NCBI GenBank assembly: GCA_964557975.1
Contig: CAZLCG010000008.1
Coordinates: 1 to 61,885 of the forward strand
Direction: 5' to 3'
DNA: 61,885 nt
DNA from: Fimenecus sp964557975
GTDB taxonomy: Bacteria; Bacillota; Clostridia; Oscillospirales; Acutalibacteraceae
The notes under the pieces were generated by a model. That model made no database searches, had not been told where the DNA came from, and saw nothing but the letters and a program-made list of their open reading frames with translations. Positions 32,553 to 40,609 of this stretch are shown here, one piece after another (the first letter of the stretch is position 1; every line of letters begins with the position of its first letter). A program made the position numbers and the translations under genes.

Positions 32553-33824
32553 TTATTCCGTAACTTTTTTATAAAAATCAAAGCAATCAAAGGTTGCAAA
32601 ATAATCCTTCGGAGTTTCAGCGCGTCTTATAAGTTCAAACCTGCCGTCGGGCTTTAAAAGGATTTCGGAGGATTTAAGCTTGCCGTTATAGTTATAGCCC
32701 ATGGCAAAGCCGTGAGCGCCTGTATCATAGATGTAAATAAGGTCGCCCATTTCAATTTCGGGTAACATTCTGTCAATGGCGAATTTATCGTTATTCTCGC
32801 ACAGGGAGCCTGTAATATCATATAGCTTGACGCATTCGTCGTTCTCTTTACCCAAAACGCTTATATGATGATAAGCGCCGTACATTGCGGGACGCATAAG
32901 GTTGACCGCGCACGCGTCAACGCCTATATATTCCTTGTGCGTATGCTTTTCGTTTATAGCCCTTGTGACAAGCGCGCCGTAAGGACCTGTCATATATCTG
33001 CCGAGCTCGGTGTAAATTGCGACGTCGCCCATACCGTTCGGTACAAGCACCTCGTCATACACCTTTTTAACACCCTCGGCGATTTTGAATATATCGTTTT
33101 TTGTCTGGTCGGGACGGTAGGGAATACCTATACCGCCCGAAAGGTTAATAAACTTAATGTCGGCGCCCGTTTCGTTTTTAAGCCTTACAGCTGTATCGAA
33201 AAGAGTTTGTGCAAGAATCGGATAATAGTCGTTTGTAACCGTGTTGCTCGCAAGAAAAGAGTGAATACCGAACTGCTTAACGCCCTTTTCTTTAAGCACT
33301 CTGAACGCTTCAAAAAGCTGTTCCGTTGTCATGCCGTATTTCGCGTCGCCGGGGTTGTCCATAATATTGTTGGCAATTTTAAAGTATCCGCCCGGATTGT
33401 AACGGCATGAGAGCTTTTCGGGAAGCCTGCCGAGCGTTTTTTCAAGTATTTCGATATGCGTAAAATCATCAAGATTTATAACAGCGCCCATATCGTTTGC
33501 ATATTTAAATTCCTCGGGCGGGGTGTCATTAGATGAAAACATAACCGAATCACCGTCAGCACCGATTGCCTTTGAGAGCATAAGCTCGGTCATTGAAGAG
33601 CAGTCGCAGCCGCACCCGTATTCACGGAGAATATTTATAAGAAACGGATTGGGCGTAGCCTTAACCGCAAAATATTCGCGAAATCCCTTATTCCACGAAA
33701 ACGCTTTATAAAGGTTTTCACAGTTTTCGCGGATTCCCTTTTCATCATATAAGTAATAAGGCGTAGGATAAACGCCTGCTATTTCTTCTGCTTTTTCTTT
33801 TGTTACGAAAGGTGTTTTGATCAA
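32553..33824 (-). CDS. lysA: Diaminopimelate decarboxylase
   Basis: PLP enzyme of ornithine/DAP decarboxylase fold type III that turns meso-DAP into lysine, 423 residues. PLP lysine in YFAVKATP (near residue 54), HSFLASNT, the glycine-rich phosphate loop NLSGGIGIPYRP, the ELGRYMTGPYG segment, and catalytic Cys/substrate motif TGSLCENNDKF. A biosynthetic arginine or other amino-acid decarboxylase is less likely. It is four bases after engB and just upstream of dnaE. Confidence 0.88.
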   Translation of the reverse strand: MIKTPFVTKEKAEEIAGVYPTPYYLYDEKGIRENCENLYKAFSWNKGFREYFAVKATPNPFLINILREYGCGCDCSSMTELMLSKAIGADGDSVMFSSNDTPPEEFKYANDMGAVINLDDFTHIEILEKTLGRLPEKLSCRYNPGGYFKIANNIMDNPGDAKYGMTTEQLFEAFRVLKEKGVKQFGIHSFLASNTVTNDYYPILAQTLFDTAVRLKNETGADIKFINLSGGIGIPYRPDQTKNDIFKIAEGVKKVYDEVLVPNGMGDVAIYTELGRYMTGPYGALVTRAINEKHTHKEYIGVDACAVNLMRPAMYGAYHHISVLGKENDECVKLYDITGSLCENNDKFAIDRMLPEIEMGDLIYIYDTGAHGFAMGYNYNGKLKSSEILLKPDGRFELIRRAETPKDYFATFDCFDFYKKVTE

Positions 33825-33828
33825 TTCG

Positions 33829-34413
33829 CTATTCCTCCAGACAGCTTTGTAAAATATTTCTTATTTTATCGACATTCTCCCCCGTCATAGCGGAAAAAGG
33901 AAAAATTTTGCCGTCGCTCACGTCGGGAAGCTCGGTTTTGATTTCTTCGATTCGTTTCTGATACTCGGTTTTATTGAGCTTATCGCTTTTGGTCATTACA
34001 ACAATAAACGGATAACCCGTGCTTTTAAGAAAGCCGAGCATCATTCTGTCATCCGCGGTAGGCTCTCGCCTCATATCGATAAGCTGAACAACCAAGCGAA
34101 TATCCCTGCCCGAATTAAAGTAGCCGTCCGTTAAAGAAGCGAAACGCTGCTTTTCGGATCTTGGCAGCTTTGCATAGCCGTAGCCGGGCAAATCAACGAT
34201 TCTTGCACCGTCAACCGAATAAAAATTTACGGTAACAGTCTTTCCGGGAACCGAGCTTACACGAGCCAGCGCCTTTCTGTTAAACACCTTATTTATAAGC
34301 GAGGACTTACCGACATTTGAGCGTCCCGAAAAAGCGATTTCGGGTAAATCCGATTCGGGAAGCTGTGAAAAAGTACCGTATGCAGCCTCAAACCGAGCTT
34401 TTGAAAAATCCAT
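33829..34413 (-). CDS. engB: Ribosome biogenesis GTPase YsxC/EngB
   Basis: Essential GTPase for 50S assembly, 194 residues. G1 GRSNVGKSS, G2 region KTVTVNF, G3 DLPGYG, G4 TKSDK and G5 FSAMTG are all present. I preferred ATG at 34413 (AGGGAT upstream) over 34437, which overlaps lon and lacks an RBS. Position directly downstream of lon is a classic Gram-positive arrangement. Confidence 0.95.
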   Translation of the reverse strand: MDFSKARFEAAYGTFSQLPESDLPEIAFSGRSNVGKSSLINKVFNRKALARVSSVPGKTVTVNFYSVDGARIVDLPGYGYAKLPRSEKQRFASLTDGYFNSGRDIRLVVQLIDMRREPTADDRMMLGFLKSTGYPFIVVMTKSDKLNKTEYQKRIEEIKTELPDVSDGKIFPFSAMTGENVDKIRNILQSCLEE

Positions 34414-34421
34414 AATTATCC

Positions 34422-36830
34422 CTAATTCCGCCTCCATACGCCCATCGGTTTTTTCGGCTCCGACTCAGGCGAAATCACGACCTTTTTATCCGAGCTTTTT
34501 CTGTTAATTGCAATTTTCAGAACCTCACTGACGTCCGAAACGGGAATAAAATCCACCGCGTCGGAAACAGCCTTGTCAAGCTGTTTTATATCCGAAAGGT
34601 TTTCATCAGGTATTATAACCGTTTTTATGCCCACCTTGTATGCCGCCGTTGATTTTTCGCGAAGTCCGCCGATAGGCAGAACCCTGCCCGTCAAAGTGAC
34701 CTCGCCCGTCATGGCAATACTTGATTTAACGGCTGAATCCGAAAGGGCGGAAACCATAGCAGTGGTGATGCCTATTCCGGCAGAAGGACCGTCCTTGGGA
34801 ACCGCGCCCTCGGGGAAGTGAAGATGAATATCCTTGGTCTTATAAAAATCGGCGTCGATACCGTAAAGCTCCGCTACGCTTCTTATGTAGCTGTATGCCG
34901 CCTTTGCGGATTCCTTCATAACGTCGCCCAAAGAACCGGTAAGCTCAAGCTTGCCCGTACCCTCAACCGCAAGCGCTTCGATCTCGAGCATCTCGCCGCC
35001 GACGCTCGTCCATGCAAGACCGTTAACAACTCCTACCCTGTCGGTTCTTGAAAGCGCATCATCCTTATATTTTCTCGGGCCGAGAAGCTCCTCCAAATCA
35101 CACGCCTTTACGGTGATTTTGCCGTCAAAGCCGCCTGCGAACCTGACCGCCTGCTTGCGAAGCACCTTCGCGATAACCCTTTCGAGCTTTCTGACGCCTG
35201 CTTCCTTCGTGTAGCCGTCAATTATAAGCCTTAGAGCGTCATCCTTTATTTTGACCTGCGAGGGCTTAATGCCGTACTGCTTTAACTGCTTGGGAATAAG
35301 ATGCTTTTTAGCAATATTGAACTTTTCGTCAAAGGTGTAGCTGTAAAGCTCGATAACCTCCATTCTGTCAAGCAGGGGCGCAGGAATATTGCCCGTATCG
35401 TTTGCCGTGGTAACAAACAGGACCTTGCTTAAATCAAACGGAATATCTATATAATGGTCACGGAACGAAGCGTTCTGTTCGGGATCCAAAGCTTCGAGCA
35501 GGGCTGACGAGGGATCGCCCTTATAATCGCTTGAAAGCTTATCGACCTCATCGAGCAAAATAAGCGGATTAGCGCTTTTGGCGCGTTTAAGCGCGTCGAT
35601 AATATTGCCGGGCATCGCGCCTATGTATGTTTTTCTGTGACCTCTGATTTCAGCCTCATCCCTTACGCCGCCCAATGAAATTCTTGCGAACCGTCTGTTC
35701 ATAGCGCGCGCAAGCGATTTTGCTATTGAGGTTTTACCGACGCCGGGAGGACCCGCAAGACAGATAATCTGCCCTTTTATGTCAGGCGAAAGAGCTCTGA
35801 CCGCAAGCAGCTCGATAATTCTTTCTTTGACCTGTTTAAGACCGTAATGATCCTTTTCAAGTATTTTGGAAGCCTTTTCGATATTTGTGTTATCCTTGGT
35901 ATAGGTGTTCCACGGAAGCAACAGCACTTCATCAAGATAATTGCGTATCACCGTGCTTTCGGGGCTTGACGGCTGCATTTTAACAAGTCTGTCGCACTCC
36001 GTCAGAAGCTTTTCTTCATCCTCTTTGTTAAGAGCGAGCTTTAATATTTTATCACGGTAAGTCCGCGCCTCGTTTTCGGGTGAATCGCCGTCGTTAAGCT
36101 CGGCGGAAATCGCCTTCATCTGCTCGCGCAGATAATACTCGCGCTGATTGTCGTCAATCTGCACCTGAACCTTATCGTTTATTTCAGCCTCAATAGTTAA
36201 AATATCAATTTCTTTATTGAGAATGACGCACAGCCTTTCAAGCCTTTTGAGCGGATTTAACTGCTCCAAAATTTCCTGCTTTACCGTGTATTCAAGAGGA
36301 ATGTTAGAAGTAATATAGTCCGCTAAATCTCCGGGGTCATGCTTAACGGAAACGCCCAAGGCAACGTCGGGCGCAATTTTAACCGCAAACGAGGAATACT
36401 CGTCAAAAAGTTTTTTTGCGCTTCTTACCATAGCGTCGTTCTCAAGCGTATCGGCAGACCTTACGCCCTTTTCTTTAAGAGAAGATACCGCGGCGGTATA
36501 ATAAGGCTTAACGCCCGTAATGCCGCAGAGCTTACCTCTGAATTTGCCCTCTACAACAACTCTAAGCGCGTCGCCCGACGGCATACGCACAATTTGCTTA
36601 ATCTCGCAGACGGTTCCGATTTCATAAAGCGTTTTTGCGTTAACGGTATCGTCCGCCATATCAATCTGCGCGACAAGAAAAATGTTTTGCTTTGAAACCA
36701 TGGCGGCTTTTACGGCGGCTGACGACTTAGGTCTGCCGACGTCAAAATGCACGGTCGAACCGGGGAAAACGACAAGCCCCCGAAGCGCGACCATAGGCAT
36801 TGAAAATATATCAATATTAGGATAATCCAT
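34422..36830 (-). CDS. lon: ATP-dependent protease Lon
   Basis: AAA+ protease, 802 residues. The N-terminal LAN domain starts at MPMVALRGLVVFPGS. The ATPase has Walker A GPPGVGKTS (near 355) and Walker B NPLILLDEVDK. The C-terminal protease has the catalytic Ser in PKDGPSAGIG and Lys in EKSTAAYKVG. The C-terminus is extended by about 25 basic residues. The start follows GGGAG. No CIRCE or CtsR-type site was found upstream. Confidence 0.97.
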   Translation of the reverse strand: MDYPNIDIFSMPMVALRGLVVFPGSTVHFDVGRPKSSAAVKAAMVSKQNIFLVAQIDMADDTVNAKTLYEIGTVCEIKQIVRMPSGDALRVVVEGKFRGKLCGITGVKPYYTAAVSSLKEKGVRSADTLENDAMVRSAKKLFDEYSSFAVKIAPDVALGVSVKHDPGDLADYITSNIPLEYTVKQEILEQLNPLKRLERLCVILNKEIDILTIEAEINDKVQVQIDDNQREYYLREQMKAISAELNDGDSPENEARTYRDKILKLALNKEDEEKLLTECDRLVKMQPSSPESTVIRNYLDEVLLLPWNTYTKDNTNIEKASKILEKDHYGLKQVKERIIELLAVRALSPDIKGQIICLAGPPGVGKTSIAKSLARAMNRRFARISLGGVRDEAEIRGHRKTYIGAMPGNIIDALKRAKSANPLILLDEVDKLSSDYKGDPSSALLEALDPEQNASFRDHYIDIPFDLSKVLFVTTANDTGNIPAPLLDRMEVIELYSYTFDEKFNIAKKHLIPKQLKQYGIKPSQVKIKDDALRLIIDGYTKEAGVRKLERVIAKVLRKQAVRFAGGFDGKITVKACDLEELLGPRKYKDDALSRTDRVGVVNGLAWTSVGGEMLEIEALAVEGTGKLELTGSLGDVMKESAKAAYSYIRSVAELYGIDADFYKTKDIHLHFPEGAVPKDGPSAGIGITTAMVSALSDSAVKSSIAMTGEVTLTGRVLPIGGLREKSTAAYKVGIKTVIIPDENLSDIKQLDKAVSDAVDFIPVSDVSEVLKIAINRKSSDKKVVISPESEPKKPMGVWRRN

Positions 36831-36968
36831 TTAATCCAGCTCCCGTAATCAGGCAAGAAATAATTTGTATAGCATTATATAATATTTTAAAGATTTTAGC
36901 AATAAAAAGTTGAAAATTCGGTTGATTTATCATTTTAATTTTTTCGGCATATAATAAAAATGCACAGT

Positions 36969-36987
36969 TTGTTAAATTATTTAACAA
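36969..36987. promoter_or_regulatory. Palindrome TTGTTAAA-TTA-TTTAACAA
   Basis: Perfect 8-bp arms. It resembles a Rex half-site pair (TTGTTAA..TTAACAA), but the centre is 5 bp between these half-sites rather than 4. It lies 58 bp upstream of the serC -35 box. It could also act on lon. Confidence 0.4.
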
Positions 36988-37044
36988 TTTTGTGGTGCTA
37001 TATGCTGATTTTTAAAAAATAATTGTTAAAAATTTGTCAATTTG

Positions 37045-37074
37045 TTGACTTTATATATATTGTTTTGTTATAAT
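37045..37074 (+). promoter_or_regulatory. Promoter of serC-serA
   Basis: TTGACT (37045-37050), 18-bp spacer, TATAAT (37069-37074) with an extended TGT at 37066-37068. Confidence 0.75.
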
Positions 37075-37154
37075 AGGCACAATGCGTTTATAAAACTTTT
37101 AAGGTTTATTACGGAGAAAAATGTCGAATGACAGAATTTACGGAGGTTATACTA

Positions 37155-38237
37155 ATGGCAAGAGTTTACAACTTTTCGGCGGGTCCCTCAATGCTGCCCG
37201 AGGAAGTATTAAAGAAAGCGGCGGCGGAAATGCTCGACTATCACGGCTGCGGTCAGTCGGTCATGGAAATGAGTCACCGTTCAAAGGTATTTGACGAAAT
37301 CATCAAGGGCGCTGAGGCACTTCTTCGCGAGCTTATGAATATTCCCGACAATTATAAGGTCCTTTTCCTTCAAGGCGGCGCGTCGACTCAGTTCGCCGCA
37401 ATCCCGATGAACTTTATGAACGGTTCCGGCAAGGCTGACTATGTCGTTTCGGGGCAGTGGTCCAACAAGGCTTATAAAGAGGCTGCCAGATACGGAGACG
37501 TTAAGGTCGTCGCTTCGTCCAAGGAGCAAAATTTCTCATGCGTTCCCGAGCTTGATAAAAATGAATTCCGTCCCGACGCCGATTATTTCTATATTTGTAT
37601 GAACGAAACCGTTCACGGCAACATTATGCGCGATTTGCCCGATACGGGCGATGTTCCGCTTATTGCGGATATTTCATCCTGCTTCCTTTCAGAGCCTATT
37701 GACGTTACGAAATTCGGTATGCTTTACGGCGGCGCGCAAAAGAACGTTGCGCCGGCAGGTCTTGTAATCTGCATTATCCGTGAGGATCTGCTCGGCAAGG
37801 CAAGAGAGGATACGCCCTCAATGCTTAACTATCGGATCATGGCGGATAACGATTCGCTTTACAACACTCCCCCCTGCTACACCATCTATATCTGCAAGCT
37901 CGTTCTTGAATGGCTCAAGGAGAACGGCGGACTTGAGGCTATGCAGAAGAAAAATCAGAAGAAGGCTAAGCTGCTTTATGACTTCCTTGACAGTTCAAAG
38001 ATGTTCAAGGGCACGGTCGTTCCGAAAGACCGTTCTTTGATGAACGTACCGTTCGTTACGGATTCGGAGGAGCTTAACGCAAAATTCGTTAAGGAAGCAA
38101 CCGAAGCAGGTCTTGTAAACATCAAAGGTCACCGCTCGGTGGGCGGTATGAGAGCCTCAATTTACAACGCAATGCCTTATGAGGGCGTTGAAGCGCTTGT
38201 TAAATTTATGGGCGAATTTGAAAAAGCCAATTCATAA
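37155..38237 (+). CDS. serC: Phosphoserine aminotransferase
   Basis: PLP enzyme of the phosphorylated serine pathway, 360 residues. N-terminal VYNFSAGPSMLPEEV, GGASTQFAAIPMN (cofactor phosphate), and YGGAQKNVAPAG with the PLP lysine near residue 197. The ATG at 37155 has GGAGG eight bases upstream; an earlier in-frame start at 37128 is not supported. serA follows after 15 bases, so one transcript makes the first two enzymes of serine synthesis. Confidence 0.97.
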   Translation: MARVYNFSAGPSMLPEEVLKKAAAEMLDYHGCGQSVMEMSHRSKVFDEIIKGAEALLRELMNIPDNYKVLFLQGGASTQFAAIPMNFMNGSGKADYVVSGQWSNKAYKEAARYGDVKVVASSKEQNFSCVPELDKNEFRPDADYFYICMNETVHGNIMRDLPDTGDVPLIADISSCFLSEPIDVTKFGMLYGGAQKNVAPAGLVICIIREDLLGKAREDTPSMLNYRIMADNDSLYNTPPCYTIYICKLVLEWLKENGGLEAMQKKNQKKAKLLYDFLDSSKMFKGTVVPKDRSLMNVPFVTDSEELNAKFVKEATEAGLVNIKGHRSVGGMRASIYNAMPYEGVEALVKFMGEFEKANS

Positions 38238-38252
38238 TAAGAGGTAAATACG

Positions 38253-39416
38253 ATGTATAATGTTTTAACTTTAAATAAGATTTCAAACACCGGTCTTAAA
38301 AATTTTTCGTCGGACTATAAGGTTTCCGACAGCGTTGCCAATCCCGACGCAATTCTCGTTCGCTCCGCTTCAATGCACGAAACGGAATTTGCTCCCGAAA
38401 CTCTTGCGATCGCAAGAGCGGGTGCAGGCGTTAACAATATTCCGCTTGACAAATGCTCCGAAAAGGGCATTGTCGTTTTCAACACCCCCGGTGCTAACGC
38501 AAATGCGGTTAAAGAGCTTGTGCTTTGCGCGATGCTTATGATTTCAAGAAAAATCGTTCCCTCAATAGAATGGGTCAAAGCTACGCTTAGGGGCGACGAA
38601 AATTTCTCAAAATCGGTTGAAAAAGGCAAGTCGGCTTTTGCAGGCCCCGAAATCAAGGGCAAAAAGCTCGGCGTTATCGGCTTGGGCGCAATCGGCGTGC
38701 TTGTTGCAAACGCCGCTCATTCGCTCGGTATGGACGTATACGGCTACGACCCGTTCCTTTCGGTTGACGCCGCTTGGAATCTTTCGAGAGCCGTTCATCA
38801 TTCCGCTTCGCTTGACGATATTTTCTCGCAGTGCGACTATATCACACTTCACGTTCCGCTTACCGACGATACAAGAAGCATCATCTGCACTCAGAACATC
38901 GCGAAGATGAAGGACAGCGTCAGAATCCTCAACTTTGCAAGAGGCGAGTTAGTTAATACAGATGATATTATCAAGGCTCTTTCCGACGGCAAGGTTGCGG
39001 CGTACGCAACGGACTTCGGTAATGACGCCTTGCTTGACGCTACGGGCGCGGTGGTTCTCCCCCACCTCGGCGCTTCAACACCCGAAAGCGAAGACAACTG
39101 CGCTGTCATGGCGGTAAACGAAATAAGCGATTTCCTTGAAAACGGAAATATAACGCATTCGGTTAATTTCCCTGCGGTTTGCGTCCCGAGAAGCGGCAGA
39201 TCGAGAATTACGATAATTCACAAAAACGTTCCGAATGTAATCAGTAAAATCACGACCGCCGTTGCCTCCGAAAACATTAACATTGACAATATGGTTAATA
39301 AGTCGCGCGGCGAATACGCATACACTATGCTCGACACGGACACAGATGTTTCAGACGAAGCGATTTCGGCAATTGAGGCTCTTGACGTAGCCATCAGAGT
39401 CAGAGTTATAAAGTAA
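38253..39416 (+). CDS. serA: D-3-phosphoglycerate dehydrogenase
   Basis: First enzyme of serine synthesis, 387 residues. The NAD-binding domain has GVIGLGAIGVLVANAA and the catalytic region VPLTDDTRSII with the general-base His in PHLGAST. A C-terminal ACT domain (about 310-387; RITIIHKNVPNVISKIT) suggests serine feedback. This is the shorter ACT-only form, without the intervening ASB domain of the ~525-residue type. RBS GAGGTAAATACG. It is followed by a bidirectional terminator. Confidence 0.95.
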   Translation: MYNVLTLNKISNTGLKNFSSDYKVSDSVANPDAILVRSASMHETEFAPETLAIARAGAGVNNIPLDKCSEKGIVVFNTPGANANAVKELVLCAMLMISRKIVPSIEWVKATLRGDENFSKSVEKGKSAFAGPEIKGKKLGVIGLGAIGVLVANAAHSLGMDVYGYDPFLSVDAAWNLSRAVHHSASLDDIFSQCDYITLHVPLTDDTRSIICTQNIAKMKDSVRILNFARGELVNTDDIIKALSDGKVAAYATDFGNDALLDATGAVVLPHLGASTPESEDNCAVMAVNEISDFLENGNITHSVNFPAVCVPRSGRSRITIIHKNVPNVISKITTAVASENINIDNMVNKSRGEYAYTMLDTDTDVSDEAISAIEALDVAIRVRVIK

Positions 39417-39431
39417 ATAAAGCCTTTAAAA

Positions 39432-39475
39432 AACCCGCTGCAGTTTCCGTTCGGATTGCGGCGGGTTGTTTTTTA
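39432..39475. terminator. Bidirectional terminator, serA / exonuclease
   Basis: Stem AACCCGC(T)GCA (39432-39442) / TGC(G)GCGGGTT (39457-39467), then GTTTTTTA on plus and TTTTTTAAA on minus. Confidence 0.8.
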
Positions 39476-40327
39476 ATCGGAGCTTGCGGATGTAATTTCG
39501 GAAACGCTTCTTTTAACATCAAGTCTGTCGTAATACTGCTTATACCTTACGTTAAGCCTAAAGCTTCTGTCGCACTCAGGGCAGTAAAATTCCGCTTTAA
39601 AGGACTGATTGGTAAAGCGCCATTCCTTTTTTCTTATAACCTTTCCTCCGCAGACGTCGCAGACGCAGCGGAATGCCGACCTGTCAACCAAGGGGCTGTT
39701 AATATCCCTTATAACATAAGGCTTAAAATTAAGCCTTCCGTAAAAATCCTTATCACACTTATATGTGAAACGGGCAAGCTTTTCCCTGTCAAAAACCTTT
39801 CTTACGCAGGCAACGGTCATAAGGCAGTCGTCAAGCGCGCGGTGGTGAGAAAACCCGTTCGGATCAACCTCCAGCTTTTCGCACATAGCGGAAAGCCCGA
39901 TTTGCTGACTTGACGGAACGTCGGTAAAGGACTGGCAAAAGCTTTGAACGTCAGCGTAATTATTCATAAAAGGAATCGTTTTTTCTCCGGTAAAATATTC
40001 ATAGTTTTTCAACAACACTCGAATGTCGCCGTCGCCCCAGGTCAAAAAAGTATTCTCCTCGCCGCCGAGCCACTGTGAAAGCTCCTTAACCGCTTTCGGA
40101 AAAACCTTACCGTGCGAAACCTCCTCATTCGTAATGTGCGTAAGCTGTTTAACACTGCCCCGAAGCTTCTTGTTTATCTGCGCTTTAACCACAATAGATA
40201 TAGTGTCAACGCCGTTAAAATCAGCGTCGAGCCTTACCGCTCCTATTTCGATTATCTCGTTAATGAATTTCCCCTGCTTTTTTGAATATGCAGTGTTCCA
40301 TTCAAGGTCCATAACAACGTACTGCAA
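39473..40327 (-). CDS. DEDDh 3'-5' exonuclease with C-terminal zinc ribbon
   Basis: A 284-residue nuclease of the DnaQ/KapD-like exonuclease family. Metal-site motifs: VVMDLEWN (Exo I, DxE), the WGDGDIRVL region (Exo II) and HHRALDDC (Exo III, HxxxxD). Residues about 220-262 form a treble-clef or zinc-ribbon unit CVCDVCGG...YCPECD, not usual in this family. The start is TTG at 40327, after GGGGAG. It has its own promoter and a 5' leader that carries the structured element at 40364-40461. RNA-end trimming is more likely than a proofreading role because it is not linked to a polymerase. Confidence 0.85.
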   Translation of the reverse strand: MQYVVMDLEWNTAYSKKQGKFINEIIEIGAVRLDADFNGVDTISIVVKAQINKKLRGSVKQLTHITNEEVSHGKVFPKAVKELSQWLGGEENTFLTWGDGDIRVLLKNYEYFTGEKTIPFMNNYADVQSFCQSFTDVPSSQQIGLSAMCEKLEVDPNGFSHHRALDDCLMTVACVRKVFDREKLARFTYKCDKDFYGRLNFKPYVIRDINSPLVDRSAFRCVCDVCGGKVIRKKEWRFTNQSFKAEFYCPECDRSFRLNVRYKQYYDRLDVKRSVSEITSASSD

Positions 40328-40363
40328 AATGATACTCCCCGTAATTTGCGCTTTTTATGAAAA

Positions 40364-40461
40364 TTTAAACCATGCAGCGTTCACGCCCGAATTAGCTCTC
40401 GCAGAGCCTGCGGCATAAACGCCGACCGAGCCGGCAGACGAAGCCTCCGCGCACAGGTTAT
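40364..40461 (-). other. Conserved intergenic element, copy B (candidate structured RNA)
   Basis: Homologue of 15365-15485. Read on the minus strand it starts about 12 bases past the predicted transcription start and ends about 37 bases before the exonuclease start codon. Hairpins: a six-pair GCCGGC-TCG-GTCGGC stem, CGGC-GTTTAT-GCCG and GCTCT-GCG-AGAGC. At two stem positions copies A and B differ by a Watson-Crick/wobble exchange on the minus strand. Confidence 0.6.
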
Positions 40462-40479
40462 GTCCGAATTTTCTAAAAT

Positions 40480-40508
40480 ATAATATCACATTTATTGCCG
40501 CAATACAA
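40480..40508 (-). promoter_or_regulatory. Promoter of element B and the exonuclease gene
   Basis: On the minus strand: TTGTAT (40508-40503), 17 bases, TATTAT (40485-40480) with extended TGA. Confidence 0.65.
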
Positions 40509-40545
40509 TATGTCGAAAAATATTTCGGAGCGGTTTGTTTTATTG

Positions 40546-40573
40546 TTGACTTTTGATTTTTGTGTTATATAAT
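40546..40573 (+). promoter_or_regulatory. Promoter of the GH95 gene
   Basis: TTGACT (40546-40551), 16-bp spacer, TATAAT (40568-40573), 37 bases upstream of the start codon. Confidence 0.7.
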
Positions 40574-40609
40574 CTATCTGTATTTGCGGTTTACATAAGG
40601 AGGCTGAAT

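Larger units (their letters stand above)
36831..37154. other. lon / serC divergent intergenic region
   Basis: 324 AT-rich bases with no gene. It contains the palindrome at 36969-36987, the serC promoter, a GTCAA/TTGAC repeat over its -35 (37036-37049), and TATAAT-like sequence near 36875-36885 that may serve lon. Confidence 0.6.

Noticed and set aside
36831..37154. CIRCE or CtsR site controlling lon
   Set aside because: No TTAGCACTC-N9-GAGTGCTAA and no tandem GGTCAAA heptads were found.
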